This document shows positions 1-8,344 of a DNA stretch of 64,000 nt, in pieces. Position numbers and translations under genes: made by a program. The stretch's first letter is position 1. The number at the start of each line of letters is the position of its first letter. The notes under the pieces are model-generated. The model saw nothing but the letters and a program-made list of their open reading frames with translations, was not told the DNA's origin and did not search any database. The stretch is from NCBI RefSeq assembly GCF_013401515.1, contig NZ_CP058529.1, forward strand, positions 2,108,001 through 2,172,000, in the 5' to 3' direction. The DNA is from Halorarum halophilum (lineage in GTDB: Archaea > Halobacteriota > Halobacteria > Halobacteriales > Haloferacaceae).

Positions 1-312
1 GCCCGGCGGTTCGTGAGCGCGCTCGTCGTCCCGAACTTCCCGGCCGTCAGGGAGTGGGCCGCCGAGGAGGGCATCGACCTCCCCGAGGACCCGGCCGGAA
101 TCTGCCGAAACGACCGGGTGAACGCGCTCGTCCAGGAGGAGGTCGATCGGGTGAACGGGAACTTCGAGCGGCACGAACGGATCAAGCAGTTCCGCCTCGT
201 CCCCGAGGAGTTCACCGAGGACAACGACCTGCTCACGCCGACGATGAAGAAGAAGCGCCGGAACATCCTCGACCGGTACGCGGACGACGTGGACCTCCTC
301 TACGAGGCGTGA
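1..312 (+). CDS. Long-chain acyl-CoA synthetase (AMP-forming), C-terminal fragment
   Basis: This is the last ~103 codons of a gene that begins before the window; the frame is open from base 1. The product resembles the C-terminus of the FadD15-type AMP-dependent synthetases, which activate fatty acids to acyl-CoA using ATP in the cytoplasm. The lid-domain signature LTPTMKKKRRNIL near the end, followed by a short tail ending in DLLYEA, is typical of that family. The adenylation core is outside the window, so substrate cannot be judged. No partner gene is visible downstream; the next gene starts 145 bases later with its own ribosome binding site. Confidence 0.8.
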   Translation, partial: ARRFVSALVVPNFPAVREWAAEEGIDLPEDPAGICRNDRVNALVQEEVDRVNGNFERHERIKQFRLVPEEFTEDNDLLTPTMKKKRRNILDRYADDVDLLYEA

Positions 313-457
313 CCCCACCACCCGTTCATGTATTCGTTATCTCGCATCGATAGGTTCCGGAATCGTTCCCGAACGCGCCGGATGGCTGGCGAAACATCCG
401 GGTAACGGTGGACTTATCGGATTCCTCCGAGAATCTGCCGCCAATGGAGGGGCGATA

Positions 458-2317
458 GTGGCTGGCGACGGAACGCTCATCGCGCTGGTCGCCGCGATCA
501 TCGGGGTCGGGGTTGTCGCGCAGATCCTCTCCGATCGCTATCAGGTCCCGAGTATCATCTTCCTCCTGGCGGCGGGCATCACGCTCGGCCCGGAGGGACT
601 CGGCGTCATCTCCTCCGAGTCGTTCGGCGACGCGCTTCCCGCCATCGTCGGGCTCTCGGTCGCCATCATCGTCTTCGAGGGGGCGTTCCACCTCCGCATC
701 GAGAAGCTGCGCGAGGCGCCCAAGGAGACGCTGCGGCTCGTCACGCTCGGCGCGATCATCGCCTTCGTCGCGACGACCGTCGTGGTGCGGTACGCACTCG
801 GCATCCAGTGGGGCATCGCCGCGCTCATCGGCGCGCTCCTCGTCGCGACCGGGCCGACGGTCGTCACCCCGATCCTCGAGGTCGTCCCCGTCCGGGACCG
901 GGTGGAGGCGGCCCTCGAGACGGAGGGGATCGTCAACGACGTGACCGCGGCGATCCTCGCCGTCGTCATCTTCGAGGCCATCCTCGCCGGCACGACGGCT
1001 CCCGGCGCGCTGCTCACGCTGTTCGTCGAGCGACTCGGCACCGGCGTCGTCATCGGCGGGATCGTCGCGGCCCTGGTGTTCTACGCCCTCCGGTACGTCG
1101 ACCTGTCGCCGGGGAACGCCCCCCAGAACGCTCGCCTGCTGGTGCTGGCCGGCGCGCTCGTCTCCTACGGCGCAGCCGACTTCATCGTCCGCGAGGCAGG
1201 CATCGCGGCGGTCGCGACCGCGGGGATACTGCTCGGGAACATGGACATCCCGTACGAGGAGGACGTCACCGACTTCAAGGGCGACGTGACGCTGCTGGTG
1301 CTCTCGTTCGTGTTCATCGCGCTGGCCGCGCTGCTGCGGTTCGAGGACCTCCTCCTGCTCGGCTGGGGCGGAATCGCCGTCGTCCTGGCGATCATACTCG
1401 TCATCCGGCCTGCGCTCGTGTTCCTCTCGTCGGTCGGCGACCGCTTCTCGCGGCAGGAAAAGCTGTTCATGTCGTTCGTCGGCCCGCGCGGGATCATCCC
1501 GGCGTCGGTCTCGACGCTGTTCGCGGTCGAACTCACCGAACTGGGGATGGCGGGGGCCGCGAACGTGCTCGTCGGCACGGTGTTCCTCGTCATCCTCGCG
1601 ACCGTCGTGCTCGAGGGCGGGTTCGCCCGCCGCATCGCGGAGACGCTGGACGTGATACCAATGCGTGTACTCATCATCGGGGGCGGTACCGTGGGACGAA
1701 CCCTCGCGACCCGCCTCGAAGACCGGGGAGAGAACGTCGTCATCATCGACGACGACGAATCACAGGTGCAGCTAGCCCGCAACGAGGGCCACACCGTCCA
1801 CCACGGGGACGGGACCGACACGGGCGTGCTCCAGTCGGCCGGCGCCGACAACGCGCGCATCGTCGTCGCCGCCACGGGGGACGACGACGTCAACCTCCTC
1901 GTCTCCCAGCTGGCCGCCTCGAAGTTCGAGCCCGAGACGATCCTCGCGCGTGCGAACAACCCGGAGAACGTCGAGGCGTTCGAGGAACTCGGCGTGCGGA
2001 CGGTCGCCTCCACCATCGCTACGGCGCAGGCGATGGACAACTACATCGAGCGACCCGCGCTCGCCAACTGGATGGGCGAACTCGGCCGCACCGGCGACGT
2101 CCAGGAGGTCGAGGTGACCGCCGAGGAGTTCGCCGGCCGGACGGTCCGCGACATCGGTCCGGACCTCCCCGGCGGCAGCATCATCGCGCTCGTCGCCCGC
2201 GACGGCGAGGCGGTGGTCCCGAACGCCGACTTCACGATGCAGACCGGCGACCGCGTCACCATCATCGGGAACCGGGAGGCCGTCCGGGAGGCGATGAGCG
2301 AGTTCCACCCGAGCTAA
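458..2317 (+). CDS. NhaP-type cation/H+ antiporter with C-terminal TrkA (RCK) domains
   Basis: A 619-aa inner-membrane antiporter, probably exchanging Na+ or K+ for protons. Residues ~1-390 are a string of hydrophobic helices of the CPA1 type and include an Asn-Asp pair (N160-D161 in GIVND) at the ion site. From M402 a TrkA-N nucleotide-binding domain begins (IIGGGTVGRTLATRL, then VVIIDDDE), followed by a TrkA-C domain from ~535 to the end. The TrkA pair suggests gating by NAD(H) or nucleotides, as known for related antiporters; the ion preference is inference. The GTG start is chosen because GGAGGGG lies just upstream. A T-rich stretch after the stop may end transcription. Confidence 0.9.
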   Translation: MAGDGTLIALVAAIIGVGVVAQILSDRYQVPSIIFLLAAGITLGPEGLGVISSESFGDALPAIVGLSVAIIVFEGAFHLRIEKLREAPKETLRLVTLGAIIAFVATTVVVRYALGIQWGIAALIGALLVATGPTVVTPILEVVPVRDRVEAALETEGIVNDVTAAILAVVIFEAILAGTTAPGALLTLFVERLGTGVVIGGIVAALVFYALRYVDLSPGNAPQNARLLVLAGALVSYGAADFIVREAGIAAVATAGILLGNMDIPYEEDVTDFKGDVTLLVLSFVFIALAALLRFEDLLLLGWGGIAVVLAIILVIRPALVFLSSVGDRFSRQEKLFMSFVGPRGIIPASVSTLFAVELTELGMAGAANVLVGTVFLVILATVVLEGGFARRIAETLDVIPMRVLIIGGGTVGRTLATRLEDRGENVVIIDDDESQVQLARNEGHTVHHGDGTDTGVLQSAGADNARIVVAATGDDDVNLLVSQLAASKFEPETILARANNPENVEAFEELGVRTVASTIATAQAMDNYIERPALANWMGELGRTGDVQEVEVTAEEFAGRTVRDIGPDLPGGSIIALVARDGEAVVPNADFTMQTGDRVTIIGNREAVREAMSEFHPS

Positions 2318-2356
2318 CCCCCGCCCCGAAAGAGGGTCCGTTTTCCCCGCCGCCCA

Positions 2357-3067
2357 CTACTCCGACCGCCGTCGCCGGAGGAGTTCACCGCCGCCGATGA
2401 GCCCCGCGACGGTCGCACCGACGCCGAAGCCCGGGATCGAGGTCTCCGTCCCGGAATCCGCCCCGTCGTTCGCCCCGGCCCCGGCGGTCCGGATGTTCGC
2501 GGCGCCGACCTCCTCGAGTTGCACCTCCGTGTGTTCGGAACCGCAGGACCGCTGTCCCGTGACGATGAACAGCTTTCCGTACTCGACCGTATCGTCGTCC
2601 ACCTCCGCGAACAGCAGCGTATCCCCCTGAGGAGTTCCGGCCGACTCGCGGTCGATGAGGGTGACGTCGTACGCCACGACTGCATCGTCACTCTCCACGA
2701 ACGGGCAGCCGCTCACGTTACGGGTCGAGGCGTCCTGGTTCACGCCGGCGACGTGGACGAAGAGCCCGGTGTAATCGGAGTTCCCGAGCATCGGCGCGTC
2801 CGCCGCGAACGCACCTCGCGTCGTGACCGTATCCGCCTCCTCCTCGCCCTCCTCGGCCCCCGTCTCGGTTCCGGTGCCCTCCTGGGCGCTGACGCCGTCG
2901 ACGGTCGCTGTGCCGAGACCTGCCGCGCCGGTCGCGAGACCGGTACCGGCAGCCGTGGTCCGGCGGAGGAACGTCCGCCGGTCGACACGGGCGTTCGTGT
3001 CACCGGTCGAGGCGTCCGAGTCACTATGCGAGGCGTCCGCGTCGCCGCGAGGGTGCTCCGCGGGCAT
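2357..3067 (-). CDS. Tat-exported protein with PGF-CTERM anchor, function unknown
   Basis: A 236-aa surface protein. R30-R31-T-F-L followed by an Ala/Gly stretch is a Tat signal, so it should be exported folded. A Glu/Thr-rich low-complexity linker follows, then a ~120-residue core with two cysteines (in VSGC and RSCGSE) that could form a disulfide. The tail PGFGVGATVAGLIGG then RRRR matches the PGF-CTERM sorting signal processed by archaeosortase A. I do not recognise the core domain. The frame stays open for several hundred more codons upstream, but that part is only the mirror of the + strand membrane gene at 3167; the ATG at 3067 places the Tat signal correctly. Confidence 0.75.
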   Translation of the reverse strand: MPAEHPRGDADASHSDSDASTGDTNARVDRRTFLRRTTAAGTGLATGAAGLGTATVDGVSAQEGTGTETGAEEGEEEADTVTTRGAFAADAPMLGNSDYTGLFVHVAGVNQDASTRNVSGCPFVESDDAVVAYDVTLIDRESAGTPQGDTLLFAEVDDDTVEYGKLFIVTGQRSCGSEHTEVQLEEVGAANIRTAGAGANDGADSGTETSIPGFGVGATVAGLIGGGELLRRRRSE

Positions 3068-3166
3068 ACGAGGCCATCCGGTCTCGACGGGTGTTATGCT
3101 ACGTGGCCAACCCCCGTCTTCCTCGAGAGTGAAGGTCCAAGTGGGAGCTTCACGAAGCCCGACACG

Positions 3167-4069
3167 ATGTCCCCCGCGCCCCCGCCGTCGGCACCTCCAC
3201 CCGACGCCCCCGGGCCGGGAACGCCACCGCCCGTCGAGTGGTCGTCCTCGGGCGGCGAGCGCGTCCGCGTCGTGGTCCACCACCTCGTCGCCGGCGTCCT
3301 GCTCGCGACGGGCCTGCTCGCGCTCCTCGTGGTCGCGTTCGTCATCGTCTCGTCGGTCCGGTCGGGCGCCTCCGACCGGATCGTCCTGTTCGTCGTGCTC
3401 GCGCTCGTCGGCGGCCCGCTGTCGCTCGTCTACCTCGCGGTCGCCGCCGAGCACGGCGACCCGGGACGTCTCATCGAACTGTTCCCTCCCGCTACGTCGC
3501 TCCGCCCGCGCTGGCTGGCGGTGACGGTCCCGGTCGGCGTCCTGCTCGTGTTCGCGGGGTTCGCGTACCCGCCGCTGCTCGCCGCGTACCTCGGCGGCTT
3601 CCTCCTCCTCGCCGTCGCCGGATCGGCGCTGTTCCCCGAGGGGCGCCTCGACCCGGCGGCGGGGACGTTGGCGGTCCCGGTCGGCGACCGGGAGCACGAG
3701 CACGACCTCTCCGGCCTGCGGTCGGTCTCCACCCTGCGGGTCGGGGACGTCGTGCTCTGCCGGCTCGGGTACGCCGGCGTGCGGGGTCTGAGCGCGCCGT
3801 TCCTGATCGGGGTTCCGGCGGACCGGTCCGACGAGATCCGCCGGGGACTGGAGGCGATCCGGGGCCGGACCGACGTGGAGGCGGCGGGACAGTCGCGGGC
3901 CGTAGTGGCCGTGCTGGTGGCGTTCGGGGGGTTCTTCCTGCTCGTCGCGCTGGGGATGGGAGTGCTGTCGTGGCGGTCCGGGGAGCCCAGTCTCACGGTG
4001 TACGGGGGTTTGATGACCGGCGGACTGGGGTTGCTGTTCGTTTGGCTCGGCCGGGTCTCCCGGCGGTGA
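3167..4069 (+). CDS. Multi-pass membrane protein, unknown function
   Basis: A 300-aa protein with a Pro-rich cytoplasmic N-terminus (first ~25 residues), about four hydrophobic helices between residues 40 and 160, a soluble middle (~165-245), and two further helices at the C-terminus ending in an Arg pair. No enzymatic motif is visible. The ATG at 3167 is chosen because it begins just before the Pro-rich tract; the frame is open further upstream but overlaps the divergent Tat gene. The two genes are transcribed outward from the ~100-base region 3068-3166. Codon use is typical of the window. Confidence 0.65.
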   Translation: MSPAPPPSAPPPDAPGPGTPPPVEWSSSGGERVRVVVHHLVAGVLLATGLLALLVVAFVIVSSVRSGASDRIVLFVVLALVGGPLSLVYLAVAAEHGDPGRLIELFPPATSLRPRWLAVTVPVGVLLVFAGFAYPPLLAAYLGGFLLLAVAGSALFPEGRLDPAAGTLAVPVGDREHEHDLSGLRSVSTLRVGDVVLCRLGYAGVRGLSAPFLIGVPADRSDEIRRGLEAIRGRTDVEAAGQSRAVVAVLVAFGGFFLLVALGMGVLSWRSGEPSLTVYGGLMTGGLGLLFVWLGRVSRR

Positions 4070-4148
4070 GCCCTGTGCGTTCCGGGGGCCCACACTGGCC
4101 GAATCCGGGCGTCCTGGTCGGGAGCGTCGCCGACCGACCCGGTCGGGA

Positions 4149-4156
4149 ACTTAAGT
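4149..4156 (+). promoter_or_regulatory. Candidate TATA box for the leader ORF / alcohol dehydrogenase
   Basis: The A/T-rich octamer ACTTAAGT stands out in GC-rich flanks. It lies about 27 bases upstream of the ATG at 4180, the spacing expected when an archaeal transcript starts at its initiation codon (leaderless). The next GTG candidates of the alcohol dehydrogenase (4215, 4224) lie 35-44 bases further on. Confidence 0.45.
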
Positions 4157-4179
4157 CGACCGCGGCCCACGTGGTACCA

Positions 4180-4227
4180 ATGCGCAACCGCAACACGGAG
4201 GACGTTCGTCGGGGGTGGCGCCGGTGA
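4180..4227 (+). CDS. Possible 15-aa leader peptide overlapping the alcohol dehydrogenase start
   Basis: A short ORF, Arg-rich (MRNRNTEDVRRGWRR), starts ~27 bases after a TATA-like box, as a leaderless message would. It ends with TGA inside GTGA, so its stop overlaps the GTG at 4224 of the next gene. This arrangement suggests translational coupling or attenuation. It may equally be a chance reading frame with the real signal being the GGAGG at 4197-4201. No homology can be claimed at this length. Confidence 0.3.
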   Translation: MRNRNTEDVRRGWRR

Positions 4228-5537
4228 ACTACGAGCGGTCGGTCTCGGCGATCCCGCACGAACTCGCGCCGGAGACCGTCTGGAACGTCGAGATGCCGGA
4301 GCTCCGGGTCGGCCGCGGTGCGATCGAGGAGCTCGGCGCACAGCTCTCGGCTCTCGGCGTCGACGAGGACGCCCGCGGGCTGATCGTCACCGACGGGACG
4401 CTCGTCGACCTCGGCCACGCCGACCGCGTCGCCGACAACGTCGAGGCGGCGGGGTTCGTCGTGGACGTGTACGACGGCTCCGAGCGCGAGCCGTCGATCG
4501 AGAGCGTCGAGCGGTGCATCTCGTTCGTCCGCGAGGAGCTCGGCGAGGAGGGGTACGGCTTCTACGTCGGCCTCGGCGGCGGGAGCTGTCTCGACACCGC
4601 GAAGACGACCCGGGCGGTCGTCGCCAACGGCGGCGAGATCCTCGACTACGTCGCCGAGCCGACAGGCGAGGGGGAGCCGCTCACCGACTCGGGCCCGCCG
4701 CTGGTGCTCGTCCCGACGACCGCCGGCACCGGCTCGGAGATCTCGCCGGTGACGATCCTCTCCGTCGAGGAGAAGAACGTGAAGGAAGGCATCTCCAGCG
4801 CGAACGTCCGCGCCGACGCCGCGCTGCTGGACCCGACGCTCACGACGACCCTGCCGCCCGAACTCACGGCGCGGACGGCGATGGACGCGCTCGGCCACGC
4901 CATCGAGGGGTACACGACCCACGCCTACGACGAGTTGCTTCGCCCGGAGGACCCGGCCGACCGCCCGGTGTACGCCGGCCGGACGGGGTTCACCGAGATG
5001 TTCAGCGAACGGGCGATCGCGCTCCTCTCGGGGAACGTCCGGAAGGCCGTCAACAACGGCGACGACCTGGACGCCCGCGGCGCGATGTTGAAGGGCGCGC
5101 TCTACGGCGCGATCGCGGGGCTGACCGCCGGCGCGAACCTCTGTCACGCGATGGCGTACCCGGTCGGCAACAACTATCACACCTACCACGGCGAGACCAT
5201 CGCCGTGCTCACCCCCGCGAGCACGCTCGGGTACAACGTCGCCAGCGACCCCGAACGGTACGCCAGGGTCGCGGAACTCCTCGGCGCGAACACGGAGGGG
5301 CTCGGCACCCGGGCGGCCGCCGACCTCGCGCGCGAGGAGTTCCTCCGCCTCCAGCGCGACCTGAACGTCCTCCCGAGCGGGCTCCACGACCTCGCGGGCG
5401 TCACCGAGGACGAGATCGACCGGCTGGCCCGGCAGACGGTCGACACCCAGCAGCGCCTCCTCCGGTGTAACCCCCGACCGGTGACGAAGGCGGACGTCGT
5501 CGACGTGTTCGAGGACGCGCTGTACAACTGGGAGTGA
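4224..5537 (+). CDS. Iron-containing alcohol dehydrogenase family protein (hydroxyacid-oxoacid transhydrogenase-like)
   Basis: A ~437-aa cytoplasmic oxidoreductase of the Fe-ADH (type III) family. The NAD(P)-binding Gly-rich loop GLGGGSCLDTAK, the PTTAGTGSEISP motif, and the metal-site segments DALGHAIEGYTTHA, LCHAMAYPVG and YHTYHGE are all present. The pattern is closest in my memory to ADHFE1-like hydroxyacid-oxoacid transhydrogenases; the actual substrate is not determined by sequence. Starts are GTG 4215 or GTG 4224; 4224 overlaps the stop of a leader ORF (GTGA), while 4215 would add three residues. The gene appears monocistronic; the next ORF begins 125 bases later with its own GGAGGGG. 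Confidence 0.85.
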   Translation: MNYERSVSAIPHELAPETVWNVEMPELRVGRGAIEELGAQLSALGVDEDARGLIVTDGTLVDLGHADRVADNVEAAGFVVDVYDGSEREPSIESVERCISFVREELGEEGYGFYVGLGGGSCLDTAKTTRAVVANGGEILDYVAEPTGEGEPLTDSGPPLVLVPTTAGTGSEISPVTILSVEEKNVKEGISSANVRADAALLDPTLTTTLPPELTARTAMDALGHAIEGYTTHAYDELLRPEDPADRPVYAGRTGFTEMFSERAIALLSGNVRKAVNNGDDLDARGAMLKGALYGAIAGLTAGANLCHAMAYPVGNNYHTYHGETIAVLTPASTLGYNVASDPERYARVAELLGANTEGLGTRAAADLAREEFLRLQRDLNVLPSGLHDLAGVTEDEIDRLARQTVDTQQRLLRCNPRPVTKADVVDVFEDALYNWE

Positions 5538-5662
5538 GTCGTCGGACCCGAAGTCGCCCGACTGGACGTCGACCCGGCCGAACGACGGGCGCGGGCGACG
5601 GTCGGCGTCCGGGAACCACGGACGGGTTAACAAAGACGATGGAGGGGCGATGACGCGAACGT

Positions 5663-6160
5663 ATGGCCGAATCAGTCGAGGCGCCGTCGTGGGTACACCT
5701 CGCCGCCGGCGAGGACGTCGTCTGGGCCGGCCGACCGAGCCCCTACCTCGTCAAGCGCCGGCTGACTGTCGCGGCGGTCGTCTTCCTGGTCGGCATCGGG
5801 CTCGTCTCCGGACTCCCCGGGGAGTGGACCTGGGTCGGGTGGCCCGTCGCCTTCGCCGGGCTGGGGGCGGGCGTGGTCGCGTACGTGCGGAATCAGAGCG
5901 TCACCTGCGTCATCACCACCGCGAAGCTGACGAAGCGGACGGGAATCGTCGGGAAGTCGGTGAAGACGGTACCGCTCGACCGCGTCCAGAACGTCTCGCT
6001 CACGCAGTCGTCGCTCCAGCGGGTCGTCGACTGCGGCGACGTCTCGGTCGAGACCGCCGGGGCCGACGGCGACGAACTCGTGTTCGAGAGCGTCCCCAAC
6101 CCGGTCGCGGTCAACGGGATGCTGGTCGATCAGACCGCGTCGACCCGCGTGGATCGGTGA
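5663..6160 (+). CDS. bPH2 (YdbS/YdbT-type) PH domain membrane protein
   Basis: A 165-aa protein with two adjacent hydrophobic helices (about residues 34-54 and 58-75) followed by a bacterial-PH-like domain (about 78-150) carrying the usual TTAKLTKRTG and VPLDRVQNVSL signatures. Families of this type sit in the cytoplasmic membrane with the PH-like domain in the cytosol; their role is poorly defined and often linked to membrane or stress functions. The N-terminal segment DVVWAGRPS is also typical. The ATG at 5663 is the first start that includes this segment. It converges on the regulator at 6251-6907. Confidence 0.8.
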   Translation: MAESVEAPSWVHLAAGEDVVWAGRPSPYLVKRRLTVAAVVFLVGIGLVSGLPGEWTWVGWPVAFAGLGAGVVAYVRNQSVTCVITTAKLTKRTGIVGKSVKTVPLDRVQNVSLTQSSLQRVVDCGDVSVETAGADGDELVFESVPNPVAVNGMLVDQTASTRVDR

Positions 6161-6250
6161 GCGACAGGGTCGAAGTCGACGCGTCGCTGAGGGTCGCGGT
6201 GGAAGGGACCTCCGAGCCCCTCGGCGTGACCGCGGTCCCCGGAAGGCGGG

Positions 6251-6907
6251 TCACCGAGCGAGCGCGCCGAACACCCGCTCCTCGGCCTTCCGGAGGTGTT
6301 CGCCGGCGGTCGTCGGCGCGATCCCGACGGCGGCGGCCACGTCGGCGTGGGTCGCCTCGCGGGGGGTGCTGTAGTACCCGACGTCGACCGCCGCCTCGAG
6401 CACCTCCCGCTGGCGGCCCGTCAGCAGTCCCATGAGCGTCCCCCTACCCGGTTCGTACTCGCCCGTCCCCACGACCTCGAACGACACGTCGTCCCCGTCT
6501 GCGACCTCCCGGACCAGTTCCCCGAAGCGCTCGTCGCTCCCGAGGTACGTGATCCGGAGCGAGCCGTCCGCCTCGAAGCGGATCGGCGTCTCGATGGCGA
6601 CGTCCGACTCGCGCCCCAGTTCCAGCGCGCGCCGGGACGCGTCCGTCGGCTCGAGCCGGCTCATCGCGGTCCACCTGTCCTCGCCGGTGACGAGGTACTC
6701 GAGGACGTGCGGCGAGCCGCGCATGATCTCCTCGTACCGCTCCCGGTCGCCGCTCCCCTCGGCGAGCAGCAACACGCTCCCGTCGGCGAGCAGGTCCACG
6801 TGGTGGATCGCCTCCCGCCTGACGGACGGTTCGGCCGTCAGTTCGGCCCCCAGCGGGTGGAACGCGCCCGCGTCGGACGGCCGAACGAGGACGGTGAGAT
6901 ACCGCAT
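6251..6907 (-). CDS. Bat-type (bacterio-opsin activator HTH) transcriptional regulator
   Basis: A 218-aa DNA-binding regulator. The C-terminal ~55 residues are the HTH_10 bacterio-opsin activator domain (LTGRQREVLEAAVDVGYYSTP, then ADVAAAVGIAPTTAGEHLRKAE). The N-terminal ~150 residues form the beta-rich sensor-like module common to haloarchaeal Bat homologs without PAS or GAF domains. The ATG at 6907 gives MRYLTVLVRP, the usual start of such proteins; an upstream in-frame ATG adds eight unlikely residues. It is divergent from the FAD monooxygenase at 7133, separated by ~225 bases, so regulation of that gene is plausible but unproven. Confidence 0.88.
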   Translation of the reverse strand: MRYLTVLVRPSDAGAFHPLGAELTAEPSVRREAIHHVDLLADGSVLLLAEGSGDRERYEEIMRGSPHVLEYLVTGEDRWTAMSRLEPTDASRRALELGRESDVAIETPIRFEADGSLRITYLGSDERFGELVREVADGDDVSFEVVGTGEYEPGRGTLMGLLTGRQREVLEAAVDVGYYSTPREATHADVAAAVGIAPTTAGEHLRKAEERVFGALAR

Positions 6908-7132
6908 ACGGGGACGGGACGGAGTGGCCACTTAAAGGAGCGTGGATACCCCGCAGTCGACGCTTCCCGGTGGCGGCCGAATCGGCGTCCGTGAACGTAC
7001 CACTCCTCACAGCCTCACAGCGTCTGGACCCAAAATCGGAGCCGGCGGTCGGCCGTCGACCAGCGATTCCGCGAACACGGACCCGGCGTCGGGACCGGCC
7101 GTCGCGGGCCGCGACTCGCGTCGGAGGCGACG

Positions 7133-8329
7133 ATGACGCGTGAGACCCCCGAAGTCACGATCGTCGGCGGCGGGATCTGCGGGCTCACGGCGGCGATCGC
7201 GCTCGAACGGCGGGGCTGGACGCCGACCGTCTACGAGGCCGCCTCGGAGTACCGGCCCGTCGGCGCCGGAATCCTGCTGCAGACGAACGCGCTCCTCGTC
7301 CTGGACCGGCTCGGCCTTGCCGACCGGGTTCTGGCCGACGGGGTCCCCCTCGAGGACAGCCTGATCCGGTCCGCGGGCGGGCGGGTGTTGACGCGGTTCG
7401 ACCTGGACCGGGTCGAGCGGGCCGAGTTCGGCTACGGGTTCGTGGCGATCCACCGCGCGGACCTGCAGCGCATCCTCCTCGAGGAACTGGACGCGGCAGT
7501 CGAGACGGGGATGCCGTGTACCGCGGTTCCCGGGACGGACCCGCCGGTCGCCCGCTTCGCCGACGGCATCCGCGTCCGTCCGGACGTCCTGATTGGAGCG
7601 GACGGCATCGGCTCGACCGTCCGCGATGCCGTCGCCCCCGGCGTCGAACGGCGGGCGCTGGACGGCGTCGTCTACCGGGCGGTCACGACCGTCGACCTCC
7701 CCGAACGGTACCGTGCGCAGGGCGTCGAAGTGTGGGGTGACGGCTCCTACGCTGGCGGGGCGCCCATCAGCGACGATCGGTTCTACTGGTTCGCCACGGC
7801 GACGCCGCCCGTCGCGGAGCGGTCGGCCGGCGCCGAGGCGACGACTGCGGCGCTCCGCGAGCGGTTCGCCGCGTTCCCCGAGCCGATCCCCTCGGTCGTC
7901 GGCTCGCTCGACGACGACGACGTCTTCGTCACCGAACTGGAGGAGGTGCCCGAACTCGACCGGTGGTCGCGCGGTTCGGTCGCCCTCGCCGGCGACGCGG
8001 CACACGGGATGCTGCCGTTCGCCGGACAGGGGGCGGCACAGGCGATCGAGGACGGCCTCGTACTGGCACACGCCCTCGACACGCACGAGGACCCGGAGGC
8101 CGCGTTCGAGGCGTACGAGGCCGAACGGAAGCCGCGTGCGGACCGGATCCGCGCCGAGTCGCACCGCCTCGGACGGCTCGGGACGGTTCGGTCGCGAGCG
8201 GGGGCGAGAGCGCGGAACCTCGCGGTCGGCCTGCTCCCGGACGCCGTCTTTCGGCGGGCAAGACGACGACGCGCGTCCGGTACGTCGCTCCCGGAGCCCG
8301 CCGTGCCCGACCGCCGCCGGCGGGGCTGA
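7133..8329 (+). CDS. FAD-dependent monooxygenase (PHBH/UbiH-like)
   Basis: A 398-aa flavoprotein hydroxylase. An N-terminal Rossmann motif (TIVGGGICGLTAAIALERRG) binds FAD, a DG-type motif LIGADGIGSTVRDAV lies mid-protein, and the second FAD motif VALAGDAAHGMLPFAGQG is near residue 290. This is the aromatic hydroxylase family that uses NAD(P)H and O2; the substrate is unknown. The C-terminal ~30 residues are Arg-rich and probably flexible. It is divergent from the Bat regulator and ends 15 bases from the convergent beta-CASP gene. Confidence 0.85.
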   Translation: MTRETPEVTIVGGGICGLTAAIALERRGWTPTVYEAASEYRPVGAGILLQTNALLVLDRLGLADRVLADGVPLEDSLIRSAGGRVLTRFDLDRVERAEFGYGFVAIHRADLQRILLEELDAAVETGMPCTAVPGTDPPVARFADGIRVRPDVLIGADGIGSTVRDAVAPGVERRALDGVVYRAVTTVDLPERYRAQGVEVWGDGSYAGGAPISDDRFYWFATATPPVAERSAGAEATTAALRERFAAFPEPIPSVVGSLDDDDVFVTELEEVPELDRWSRGSVALAGDAAHGMLPFAGQGAAQAIEDGLVLAHALDTHEDPEAAFEAYEAERKPRADRIRAESHRLGRLGTVRSRAGARARNLAVGLLPDAVFRRARRRRASGTSLPEPAVPDRRRRG

Positions 8330-8344
8330 GCCGTCCGCCTGGCC

